A stretch of DNA of 64,000 bases, taken from positions 3,100,001 through 3,164,000 of the forward strand of contig OZ244980.1 of assembly GCA_965223035.1 (NCBI GenBank). The letters are read 5' to 3'. The position numbers and the translations under genes were made by a program. The stretch is from CAMDPA01 sp965223035. GTDB taxonomy: Bacteria; Pseudomonadota; Alphaproteobacteria; Rhizobiales; Hyphomicrobiaceae. Position 1 is the first letter of the stretch. The number at the start of each line of letters is the position of its first letter. The notes under the pieces are model-generated. The model saw only the letters and a list, made by a program, of their open reading frames with translations, ran no database searches and was not told the DNA's origin. Below, in pieces: positions 1 through 7,381 of the stretch.

Positions 1-1
1 G

Positions 2-757
2 ATCAAGCTTGGCTGGGACAAGGATCTGACCGCGGAGGAACGTGCAACCATTGAGAAGGTGGCTGGTAGCGACGATCCTGAAGCTGTCGGCAAGGTCAAT
101 TGGAAGGTCGACCTGTCGGGCGGCATCCAACGGGTGGCGATCAAGCATGGGTGCGCCCCCTTCGGCAATGCCAAGGCGCGCACCGTGGTGTGGAACTTCC
201 CCGACCCGGTGCCCAAGCACCGCGAGCCGCTTTATACACCAAGGCGAGACTTGCTCGATAAATACGCCACCTACAAGGACCGCAAGCACCACCGCCTGCC
301 CACGATGTACGAATCGATCCAGAAGCAGGATTTCTCGAACGAGTATCCCATCATTCTGACGTCGGGTCGTCTCGTTGAATACGAGGGCGGCGGTGATGAA
401 AGCCGGTCGAACCCCTGGCTCGCAGAGCTGCAGCAAAACATGTTCGTCGAGATCAATCCGACGGATGCTAATGACCTCGGTATTAGAGATGGTCAGACGG
501 TCTGGGTCGAAGGGCCCGAGAAGGCCAAGGTGAAAGTCATGGCAATGGTCACGGAGCGGGTCGGCAAGGGCGTCGCCTTTATGCCGTTCCACTTCGGCGG
601 GCACTTCCAGGGCAAAGACCTGAGATCGAAGTATCCAAAGGGCGCCGATCCCTATGTGCTGGGCGAGGCGTCTAACACGGCGCAAACCTACGGTTATGAT
701 GTCGTGACGCAGATGCAGGAGACGAAGACCACGCTCTGCAAGATCACGCGGGCTTAA
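2..757 (+). CDS. fdhA: Formate dehydrogenase catalytic (alpha) subunit, C-terminal part
   Basis: This is the last 251 codons of a molybdopterin oxidoreductase; the N-terminus lies left of the window. The frame is open from base 2 and ends TAA at 755-757. The visible part holds the C-terminal molybdopterin-dinucleotide-binding domain, with an ILTSGRLVEYEGGG segment followed by VEINPTDANDLGIRDGQTVWVEGP and a KYPKGADPYVLGEASNTAQ tail. This pattern is known from the FDH3-type formate dehydrogenases, which oxidise formate to CO2 and pass electrons to an Fe-S subunit. The beta subunit follows 16 bp downstream, so the two are co-transcribed. The active-site Cys/Sec position is outside the window, so whether this FDH is a selenoprotein cannot be seen here. 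Confidence 0.9.
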   Translation: MKLGWDKDLTAEERATIEKVAGSDDPEAVGKVNWKVDLSGGIQRVAIKHGCAPFGNAKARTVVWNFPDPVPKHREPLYTPRRDLLDKYATYKDRKHHRLPTMYESIQKQDFSNEYPIILTSGRLVEYEGGGDESRSNPWLAELQQNMFVEINPTDANDLGIRDGQTVWVEGPEKAKVKVMAMVTERVGKGVAFMPFHFGGHFQGKDLRSKYPKGADPYVLGEASNTAQTYGYDVVTQMQETKTTLCKITRA

Positions 758-773
758 AGGAAAGGCTCTAGCA

Positions 774-1367
774 ATGGCACGAATGAAGTTTCTTTGCGAT
801 GCTGAGCGCTGCATCGAATGCAATGCCTGCGTCACCGCGTGCAAGAACGAGCATGAGGTACCATGGGGTGTTAACCGCCGACGGGTCGTCACCATTAATG
901 ACGGCAAGCCGGGTGAACGGTCCATTTCGGTGGCCTGTATGCACTGCTCGGATGCACCGTGCATGGCCGTTTGTCCGGTGGACTGCTTCTATCAGACCGA
1001 AGACGGCGTGGTCCTGCACAACAAGGATCTCTGTATCGGCTGCGGTTACTGCTTCTACGCCTGCCCGTTTGGAGCGCCGCAATATCCCAAGGTCACGAAC
1101 TTCGGCACGCGCGGAAAGATGGACAAGTGCACGTTCTGCGCGGGTGGCCCAGAAGCGGACAATTCAGATGCCGAGTACAAGAAGTACGGGCGAAACCGGC
1201 TTGCTGAAGGTAAGCTGCCGCTTTGTGCGGAGATGTGTGCGACCAAGGCTCTGCTGGCCGGCGATGGCGACATCGTTGCCGACATTTACCGCGAGCGCAT
1301 CGTATCCAGAGGATTTGGAACAGGAGCCTGGGGTTGGGGCAAGGCCTATCCCGGTCAGCGCGGCTAA
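774..1367 (+). CDS. fdhB: Formate dehydrogenase iron-sulfur (beta) subunit, FDH3-type
   Basis: A 197-aa ferredoxin-type protein that relays electrons from the catalytic subunit to the membrane cytochrome b. Four cysteine groups are visible: RCIECNACVTAC (residues 13-23), CMHCSDAPCMAVC (about 61-73), CIGCGYCFYAC (about 88-98) and a split group CTFC with a later CAEMC. This is the usual arrangement for four [4Fe-4S] clusters in FDH beta subunits. There is no membrane anchor, in contrast to the FdnH type, so attachment would be through the gamma subunit. The gene starts at ATG 774, 16 bp after the alpha subunit stop. A 10-bp perfect stem-loop lies 41 bp downstream. Confidence 0.92.
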   Translation: MARMKFLCDAERCIECNACVTACKNEHEVPWGVNRRRVVTINDGKPGERSISVACMHCSDAPCMAVCPVDCFYQTEDGVVLHNKDLCIGCGYCFYACPFGAPQYPKVTNFGTRGKMDKCTFCAGGPEADNSDAEYKKYGRNRLAEGKLPLCAEMCATKALLAGDGDIVADIYRERIVSRGFGTGAWGWGKAYPGQRG

Positions 1368-1764
1368 CCCAGGCATTCCAACCTCACGCAGATGATGCAA
1401 GTGCACACGGGACGGCATTGCCGTCCCGCATTGGACTCCAAGAAGCGAAGGCGTTAGGCAAGCCCGGCTCAAACAGGTGGTGCAATCGCGCAGCCTGCTC
1501 GAACGTCGTTCCTGCCTATTGCCGTCTAATTCGGCAACGCGCCGGCGCCGCTCCGATCATCTATCGACGGCCCGCCTGCAGGGAAGTTGGCATCGGAGCA
1601 ATGCCAGATACTGGGTTGGGACAGATTTCCACAGGGCTGCTAGTCGCAATCGCTGTAGCGGCGGATGAGCGGCGGTCTTAAACTGGATCCATCGGCCGTG
1701 ACCCATACGTCATAATACCTGCCGCTTGGCAGAATGCACGCATCCAAGTCGAAAGGAATGGTAG
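1368..1764. other. Intergenic spacer, 397 bp, with one strong hairpin
   Basis: I see no convincing gene in any frame; the translations are Arg/Ser-rich and lack domains. At 1408-1428 there is a near-perfect palindrome (CGGGACGGCA / TGCCGTCCCG) without a T tract, which could stall transcription or protect the fdhAB message. The rest shows nothing I recognise. An AAAGGA Shine-Dalgarno sits just before the next start codon. Confidence 0.6.
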
Positions 1765-2988
1765 ATGTGCACTGAGCGCGGTACTGGACGGATCGGCGCT
1801 GTGTTCGGCTTCATGCAGAGTTCGCTGCTGCCCGTTCTGTTGTGGGCACTCCTGTTTGCTTGGGTCTGGTCCGTGTCGATCGTGAGCGATGCCGCACTGG
1901 CCCAGCAGGGATCATCCGTTCGCCCACCCGCCAATGCCGTACAGTCGTCTGCGCCGCCCACACGGCGGCCGGGCATCAAAAGCCCGCGGGGCGGTGTTGT
2001 TCCAGAAGCCGTTGACCCAACGGCAAGCAGGGGCAGGGTGTTTGACACAGACATGTGGCGCAACGTCCGCCAAGGGGCGGCTGGTAGCGTTTCGATACCC
2101 GACAAGAAGGCCGGCCTGCTGGTGCAGTCGGACGGCGAAATGTGGCGCATCATTCGCAATGGTCCGCTCGTTCGCTACGGTGCATGGGCGATGGGAGCCA
2201 CCTTGCTCCTGCTCGCGCTGTTTTTTCTGGTGCGCGGACGAGTTCCGATCGATAAGGGATGGTCGGGGCGGACATTGACGCGCTTTGACAACCTCGAGCG
2301 CGCCAGCCATTGGCTGTTGGCGGGATCATTCATCATTCTGGCACTCACCGGCCTTAACATCCTTTACGGGCGCACTGTTGTCATGCCCCTGGTCGGCAAG
2401 GAGCTGTTTGCATCATTGAGCATGTATGGAAAGTGGCTGCACAATTATGTTGGTTTTGCATTCATGGTTGGGCTGCTCCTGACGCTTCTCATTTGGTTGC
2501 GTCACAACCTACCCGATCGGTATGACTTTGGCTGGTTGATACGCGGCGGAGGCATGTTTTCTAAGGCGAGCCACCCGCCAGCGCGCAAGTTCAATGCGGG
2601 GCAAAAGATCCTGTTTTGGCTGGTGATCCTGGGTGGCATCTCCATCAGCCTGTCGGGCATCGCGATGCTGTTCCCGTTCCAGGCGCCGTTGTTCGCGAAG
2701 ACGTTCGCGTTCCTCAACATGTTTGGCTTTGAGCTGCCAACGGTTCTCACGCCGCTGCAAGAGATGCAGTATGCGACGACGTGGCATGGCATCGTCGCCT
2801 TGTTCTTGATCTGTGTAATCTTTGCCCACATTTATATCGGAACGATCGGAATGGTGGGTGCCTTCGCCGCGATGGGCACAGGAGAGGTGGACGAGAATTG
2901 GGCGAAGCAACACCACAGCGTTTGGGCCGCTGAGGCGCTCAACGCCGAACATCCAGAACCCGATGCAACACCGGCTCCAGCCGAGTAG
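1765..2988 (+). CDS. fdhC: Formate dehydrogenase cytochrome b (gamma) subunit
   Basis: A 407-aa integral membrane diheme cytochrome b that takes electrons from the Fe-S subunit into the quinone pool. A cleavable or anchoring hydrophobic segment (about 17-45) is followed by a Pro/Arg-rich linker. Then come five transmembrane helices: about 139-160, 182-203, 221-245, 281-303 and 335-358. Histidines suited to heme ligation sit in the helices (ERASHWLLAG, WLHNYVGFAF, WHGIVALFLICVIFAHIYIG). The start at 1765 has an AAAGGA ribosome site; a second ATG at 1813 is possible and would trim 16 residues. It ends 18 bp before the next gene, so the two are likely co-transcribed. Confidence 0.9.
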   Translation: MCTERGTGRIGAVFGFMQSSLLPVLLWALLFAWVWSVSIVSDAALAQQGSSVRPPANAVQSSAPPTRRPGIKSPRGGVVPEAVDPTASRGRVFDTDMWRNVRQGAAGSVSIPDKKAGLLVQSDGEMWRIIRNGPLVRYGAWAMGATLLLLALFFLVRGRVPIDKGWSGRTLTRFDNLERASHWLLAGSFIILALTGLNILYGRTVVMPLVGKELFASLSMYGKWLHNYVGFAFMVGLLLTLLIWLRHNLPDRYDFGWLIRGGGMFSKASHPPARKFNAGQKILFWLVILGGISISLSGIAMLFPFQAPLFAKTFAFLNMFGFELPTVLTPLQEMQYATTWHGIVALFLICVIFAHIYIGTIGMVGAFAAMGTGEVDENWAKQHHSVWAAEALNAEHPEPDATPAPAE

Positions 2989-3006
2989 AGTTCGGCTATT
3001 GCTGCC

Positions 3007-4563
3007 ATGATCCAAGCCAGCAGTCTCGCAACGTCGGTCTTTGAGACGGGAGCATGGCTGCAGCATGCAGCCGCAGCGGCGATTGTCGCCGTTTCGGTGC
3101 TGTTTTACAATGCCATTGCTGTGGCCCAGAGCGAGCCGGCCGCTGGAGCAAAAGCAACGGCTGGCCCGTCACTGCAGCCCGCGCCCAAATTCGACGATGA
3201 CCGGCCCGCTCCCAGCCCGAGCGGCGTCTCAAAACCGCAGAATTTGAGGACCAGCCGGGAGTTGCAGTCGATGTCGAGAAGGCTGATCGGGCACGGTGGT
3301 CCGATCAAGGCCCTGCGCGTCGATGCCGGCAGCAAGCGGGCGTTGACGGGCAGTTTCGACTACTCGGCCATCGTTTGGGACATTGCCGCGCCCAAACCGC
3401 GCATCTTGCTGCGGTTGGATGCCCACGACGGGGCGGTCAACGCCGTTGCTTTCGTTCCCGGCAAAAACCAGGCCGTTACGGCAGGCGATGATGGTCTTGT
3501 GCGGCTCTGGGATTTGGCGCATGGGCGATTGCTGCACAGATTTGTCGGCCATCAAGGCAAGATCAACGCCATCAGCGTGTCCGCCGACGGCCGTATCGCA
3601 GCGTCGGCAAGCTGGGACCGGACCGCGAGACTCTGGGATCTTGAGGCACGCGACGCCGGTCCGGTTTTGCGGAGCCACGCTGGCCCCGTCAACGCCGTCG
3701 TGTTTGGCGTTCGCTCGCGCCGTGTCCATACGGGTCATTTTGATGGAACGGTGGCCACGTGGGTCGTCCGATCCGGCGCCCATGAAGGGCCACTCCTCAA
3801 GCACGGCTGGGGCATCAATGTCTTGGAGCCATTGGCCGACGGGCGTTGGCTGTTGTTCGGCGCTGTAAATGGGTCGGTCGGCGTTTTGGATGCCTCGAGC
3901 GGCAAGATGATCGCGAGCTTGCCGTCTCATCAACGACCAGTCCTCGCGCTCGCTCGGCTGGAGAAACCAGGCCTGATTGCCACCGCCAGCGGCGACGGGG
4001 TCATTCGTGTCATTCGTCAGGGCGACTGGAAGATGCTCGAGCGCCACGACAACTTCTTCGGACCCATCTGGGCGATGGCATTCGCGGATCGCGGAGCCAC
4101 GATATACTACGGTGGTCTTGATGATTTCGCCAATTATTGGCAGGTTTCGCCGCCCAAGCCCTTCGAGCACGCCCAAGGGACGTATCCTCGCCGATTTCAG
4201 GTCACCAACTCGTTCTCCGAAGGTGCCAAGCAGTTCGCCCGAAAATGCAGCGTGTGCCACACGCTTAAGGGCAGCGGTAAAAATCGCGCAGGACCCACGC
4301 TACATGGTCTGTTCGGCCGCAAGGCAGGTGCGTTGCCGGAATATCCCTATTCCCCAGCATTGAAGAAATCGGATATTGTGTGGAGCGAGAAGACGATTGG
4401 AAAGCTTTTTGAGCTAGGTCCAGAGCATTACACACCGGGCAGCAAAATGCCGTTACAGAAGATCACCAATGACCGGCAGCGCAGTGAGCTGATTACCTTT
4501 CTGAAGCAGGCGACCCGTCCGGCTGGCCAGGGCCCTAGCATGAGCAATCCGTCAACCAAGTAG
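3007..4563 (+). CDS. WD40 beta-propeller fused to a C-terminal cytochrome c domain
   Basis: A 518-aa protein with an N-terminal signal or anchor segment (about residues 17-42, ending near AVAQ). It continues with seven or so WD40 repeats (typical blades read LVRLWDLAHGRLLHRFVGHQG and TARLWDLEARD), then a class I cytochrome c domain. The heme motif CSVCH lies near residue 414, with RAGPTLHGLFGRKAG after it and the distal Met in PGSKMPLQ. The heme domain should face the periplasm. Its position inside the FDH operon suggests an electron acceptor or a scaffold for the formate dehydrogenase, but that role is inference. No frameshift or missing heme residue is seen. Confidence 0.88.
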   Translation: MIQASSLATSVFETGAWLQHAAAAAIVAVSVLFYNAIAVAQSEPAAGAKATAGPSLQPAPKFDDDRPAPSPSGVSKPQNLRTSRELQSMSRRLIGHGGPIKALRVDAGSKRALTGSFDYSAIVWDIAAPKPRILLRLDAHDGAVNAVAFVPGKNQAVTAGDDGLVRLWDLAHGRLLHRFVGHQGKINAISVSADGRIAASASWDRTARLWDLEARDAGPVLRSHAGPVNAVVFGVRSRRVHTGHFDGTVATWVVRSGAHEGPLLKHGWGINVLEPLADGRWLLFGAVNGSVGVLDASSGKMIASLPSHQRPVLALARLEKPGLIATASGDGVIRVIRQGDWKMLERHDNFFGPIWAMAFADRGATIYYGGLDDFANYWQVSPPKPFEHAQGTYPRRFQVTNSFSEGAKQFARKCSVCHTLKGSGKNRAGPTLHGLFGRKAGALPEYPYSPALKKSDIVWSEKTIGKLFELGPEHYTPGSKMPLQKITNDRQRSELITFLKQATRPAGQGPSMSNPSTK

Positions 4564-4585
4564 CAGGTGCTGCGTTCGGAGGGAC

Positions 4586-4717
4586 ATGAGCATGAAAGCC
4601 TTTGTTCTCGGCATGGTGGCGTTGATTGTCATCACCGCTGCCGCCGCTGTGGGTCTTGAGGCCATCGATATGACGGCGGAAAACACCTACGTCGAGCATT
4701 CCAATGTGCGATTGTGA
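4586..4717 (+). CDS. 43-aa single-pass membrane peptide of the FDH operon
   Basis: A short frame that starts at ATG 4586 (or ATG 4592) behind a GGAGGG ribosome site. The peptide has a Lys at residue 4, one strongly hydrophobic helix (about residues 5-24, AFVLGMVALIVITAAAAVGL) and a charged tail ending at TGA 4715-4717. It lies 22 bp after the WD40-cytochrome c gene and 69 bp before the DUF6494-like gene. Position and ribosome site argue that it is translated. It could be a small accessory subunit that stabilises the membrane FDH complex, but I recognise no family. Confidence 0.6.
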   Translation: MSMKAFVLGMVALIVITAAAAVGLEAIDMTAENTYVEHSNVRL

Positions 4718-4786
4718 GGCAACGGCGCGATCCAGCTTCCGTCGATACCGATAGCTGATGGCCGCCCAAAGCAAAAGGAAGCGAAA

Positions 4787-4981
4787 ATGCCGGATGATCA
4801 ATTCAACATGTCCATGCGCAAGTTCTTGAAGCAGGTCGGCGTTACATCACAGCAAAAGATCGAGCAGGTCGTCAGGGAGCAAAACCTGGCTGGCAAAGGC
4901 AAGCTCAAACTCCGGATGGTGCTAACCGCGGAAGGCACGAACCTCAATCACGTGGTCGAAGATGAGATCGATCTGGGTTGA
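4787..4981 (+). CDS. DUF6494-like small protein of FDH locus
   Basis: A 64-aa soluble protein with the MSMRKFLKQVGVTSQQKIE core that I associate with the DUF6494 family; function unknown. It is mostly helical and then a beta-rich tail (KLKLRMVLTAEGTNLNHVVEDEIDL). An AAAAGGAAG ribosome site precedes ATG 4787. In alphaproteobacteria, proteins of this kind sit beside formate dehydrogenase genes, as here, so an accessory role for FDH is likely but undefined. Confidence 0.7.
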   Translation: MPDDQFNMSMRKFLKQVGVTSQQKIEQVVREQNLAGKGKLKLRMVLTAEGTNLNHVVEDEIDLG

Positions 4982-4993
4982 AAGAGCCGGTTC

Positions 4994-5767
4994 ATGGGGC
5001 GTAGCGAGCTTACCCAGCAAGAAAACGTTCAGCTGCCATCGATACTCTCCGCGCATCAATGCGAAGCCGGTCTGGATCCGTTTGCGGTAGCTTGCGCTCA
5101 AGCCCAATCGGCTGCGTTGGGAGCCGGCGACGTTGTCTTTAGCCCAGCCCTTGACGTCGCATCCGCCGCCATCGTCTTGGAACCTGAGGTAAGCAATCCG
5201 CTGGCGCGCCAGATGCTGCCGCTGACCACGGTCGCGCTCGGCGATTGTCTGGGTGCGTTGCTGCCGCCAAAGGTCGCGGTGGAGTATCTGTGGCCACGCA
5301 CGGTATTCGTCAACGCAGGCCGAGCGGGTTATGTGAGCTGCCGATCGCAGTCGGCGCGCGACGATGAGATACCGAGTTGGCTGGTGGTCGCAATTCGCGT
5401 GCATGTCTTGCCGACGGCCGTCGACCATGAACCAGGCGAGACCCCCGATCTCACAGCGCTGGCTAACGAAGGCGGTGCGGATTTGTCGAGCATGCTTGTC
5501 GTTTCGACGTTTGCCGCCCGTTTCATTCGTTGGCTCGATGTATGGCAGGATGCCGGATTCGAGCCTATTGAGGCGCATTGGCGGCAGCGTTCCATTGGAC
5601 GCACAGACGCGACGACGATACACCATGCCGGCACGGCCTTTTGCGGAACCGTTTTGGGCCTTACGCAAGACGCTAGCCTTCGAATGCGACTAGCGAACGA
5701 CGAATTCGTAACACTCGACGCAGGTCAACAGGACCTCGCGGCGCCGCTTGAGAGCCATGCCAAGTGA
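4994..5767 (+). CDS. Biotin/lipoate A/B ligase-like protein of FDH locus (DUF4444-like)
   Basis: A 257-aa cytoplasmic protein. The N-terminal three quarters resemble the biotin/lipoate protein ligase fold (ALGAGDVVFSPALDVASAAIVLEPEVS, LGDCLGALLPPKVAVEYLWPRTVFVNAGRAGYV). The C-terminus (residues about 165-250, RFIRWLDVWQDAGFEPIEAHW followed by a small SH3-like end) resembles the domain seen in biotin-ligase-like proteins of alphaproteobacterial FDH clusters. The canonical biotin-binding GRGRxxR loop is not visible, so it may not be an active ligase. Its end overlaps the next start (GTGA at 5764-5767), which indicates translational coupling. Confidence 0.65.
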   Translation: MGRSELTQQENVQLPSILSAHQCEAGLDPFAVACAQAQSAALGAGDVVFSPALDVASAAIVLEPEVSNPLARQMLPLTTVALGDCLGALLPPKVAVEYLWPRTVFVNAGRAGYVSCRSQSARDDEIPSWLVVAIRVHVLPTAVDHEPGETPDLTALANEGGADLSSMLVVSTFAARFIRWLDVWQDAGFEPIEAHWRQRSIGRTDATTIHHAGTAFCGTVLGLTQDASLRMRLANDEFVTLDAGQQDLAAPLESHAK

Positions 5768-6249
5768 AAGGTTTGCGCGCCGTCAGATTTGATGGCTCAG
5801 ATGCTCGGGTCTTCGAACGCGCCGCAGCGGAGCACGAAGTATTGGTATCGGGAGCCTCGTCATTTGCAAACAACCAACCAAGCCAGCTGACTGGAAAATT
5901 GAGGCAAGCCTTTGTCAATGGCTTCCTCGGCACGTCGAGTCTGGGGCACTCAACATTCGCCGCCATCGGCGAAGTTTCTGGCGCCGAGTTGGCCGTGGCC
6001 CGCGACGCACTTGAACAAAACCTGTTTGAGCGGCTCAACGCGCCACGAGACGTTGCAGCTCGAATTGCCGCTGATGAGATTGCGTTCGTGCTCGACCTCG
6101 TTAAGAATTTGCCCATCAACGCCGTCCTCAGCGTCAGGCGACGGATGCATGACAACGGCGAAATTTCGGAGGAATTCCGCCAGATCCGAGCGAACCATGC
6201 GGCGGGACAACATGCCCAGATCTGGACGATCGAGGACGACGATGCCTGA
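5764..6249 (+). CDS. DUF6505-like protein of FDH locus
   Basis: A 161-aa cytoplasmic protein that starts at GTG 5764, overlapping the previous stop by 4 bp. Features are an N-terminal AVRFDGSDARVFERAA stretch, an SGASSFANNQPSQLTGK segment and a helical C-terminal half with an acidic end. I associate this pattern with DUF6505, a family of unknown function that accompanies formate dehydrogenase genes. Its stop overlaps the next start by 8 bp, so the three genes 4994-7255 form a tightly coupled unit. Confidence 0.65.
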   Translation: MKGLRAVRFDGSDARVFERAAAEHEVLVSGASSFANNQPSQLTGKLRQAFVNGFLGTSSLGHSTFAAIGEVSGAELAVARDALEQNLFERLNAPRDVAARIAADEIAFVLDLVKNLPINAVLSVRRRMHDNGEISEEFRQIRANHAAGQHAQIWTIEDDDA

Positions 6250-7255
6250 TTTCTGGAAATCCGCCGGGTACCATCTCTTGGAGCGCAACGCCCAAGGTTG
6301 GCTGAACGTCACACCACGGTTCTTGCGCGCATACTTTCTCCGGCCCGAAGTTCACCCCATCGATAACTCTTGCGATGCAGAGATCCGCTTGCACGAGGAA
6401 CTGATGGATGATCCCACCCGGAGCGTTGGGGAAGACCGCATCGCCCGGTTAGCCGACAAAGATGCCGCTGACAGTTATCGCGTGGTGCTCGCGTTCCGCG
6501 ATTTGCTCGTCCGCGCTGGCAGCATCGAAAGTGCCTACCTGACACTGATCGACAGCGGCCATGTCTCATTGCCGCCCGTGTTCCTTGATCAGATGGTGCA
6601 CGTCATCCTACGCAATGCGTTACAAGATATCAGCGACGCCATGTGCCTGAAGGCCGCTGAACTGTTTTTTCGCGAGCAGAACGTTTCCACGGATCAGCAG
6701 CGACTGCTGCTAGCAGATGCGGAAACAGTGGACATGCATGCTGCATCCAATCGTTCGAGTGGTATTGCCCAGTTGCTGGCTGCCACCGGAGCTCCCATGC
6801 GGCAGGTTACGCTTGATGTGTTGGACGATGCCAACAAGTCAATTTATTGGGACCGATCCGAAAGATTCGATACGGTCATCGATTTTCGGTTTGGGCAGCC
6901 CGCGATCGATGCGTTTGCGCGGGTTATCGAAGTTTGGTTGGCGCACTTGAAGCGCTTGACCGTGCGCGTTCGCCCAGTGGCCGAGATCAACGACTCTGAT
7001 TGGCGTTGGCACATTGGGCTCGACCGTGAATCGACACGAATATTAAATTTGCTCTATCAAGGGAGCGACCCAAGCAGCGATGATCTGTCATTGATTGCCG
7101 GCCTGTTCCGGATGGAACTGGCGGATGAGGACTTGGTCATCGACAAGGTGCGGGGGCATCCCATCCATCTTGGACTGGCGATGACCGCGGACAAGAAAGT
7201 GCGTATGAAGCCGCAAAACTTGATCGCTAATTTGCCGCTTAGATCTGCTGATTGA
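6242..7255 (+). CDS. DUF6352-like protein of FDH locus
   Basis: A 337-aa soluble protein beginning MPDFWKSAGYHLLERNAQGWL at ATG 6242; the same frame is open further upstream, but this start matches the family and overlaps the DUF6505-like gene. The body is helical (LTVTPRFLRAYFLRPEVHPIDNSC-like opening, then VLAFRDLLVRAGSIESAYL). It ends with a short beta-rich part containing FDTVIDFRFGQPAIDAFARVIEVWLAHL. I relate it to DUF6352, whose members co-occur with FDH3-type operons; the biochemical role is unknown. It closes the forward FDH operon, and a palindromic repeat directly downstream may terminate or protect the transcript. Confidence 0.68.
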   Translation: MPDFWKSAGYHLLERNAQGWLNVTPRFLRAYFLRPEVHPIDNSCDAEIRLHEELMDDPTRSVGEDRIARLADKDAADSYRVVLAFRDLLVRAGSIESAYLTLIDSGHVSLPPVFLDQMVHVILRNALQDISDAMCLKAAELFFREQNVSTDQQRLLLADAETVDMHAASNRSSGIAQLLAATGAPMRQVTLDVLDDANKSIYWDRSERFDTVIDFRFGQPAIDAFARVIEVWLAHLKRLTVRVRPVAEINDSDWRWHIGLDRESTRILNLLYQGSDPSSDDLSLIAGLFRMELADEDLVIDKVRGHPIHLGLAMTADKKVRMKPQNLIANLPLRSAD

Positions 7256-7262
7256 TGGTAAT

Positions 7263-7321
7263 AGATTATCGCGCCTTTAATCGGGATCGTTCCGATTCCG
7301 ACTAAAGGCAGGTTGCTCTAG
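7263..7321. repeat. CTAG-family palindromic repeat (short form)
   Basis: An inverted repeat with arms around CGCCTTTAATCGGGATCG and CCGACTAAAGGCAGG, ending in TTGCTCTAG. It is the same family as the 154-bp elements elsewhere in the window. It sits between the convergent ends of the DUF6352-like and polyferredoxin genes. Confidence 0.85.
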
Positions 7322-7381
7322 CATGCCGGTGTTAGCGACGGAGCAGGTCGGCAAGGCTAATCCGCCGCAAGCGGAAATGAT

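Noticed and set aside
1408..1428. Intrinsic terminator after fdhB
   Set aside because: The stem is strong but has no T tract, so I list it only as a hairpin in the spacer.
3229..4260. Long minus-strand frame over the WD40 region
   Set aside because: Shadow of the WD40-cytochrome c gene; the translation has no domain.
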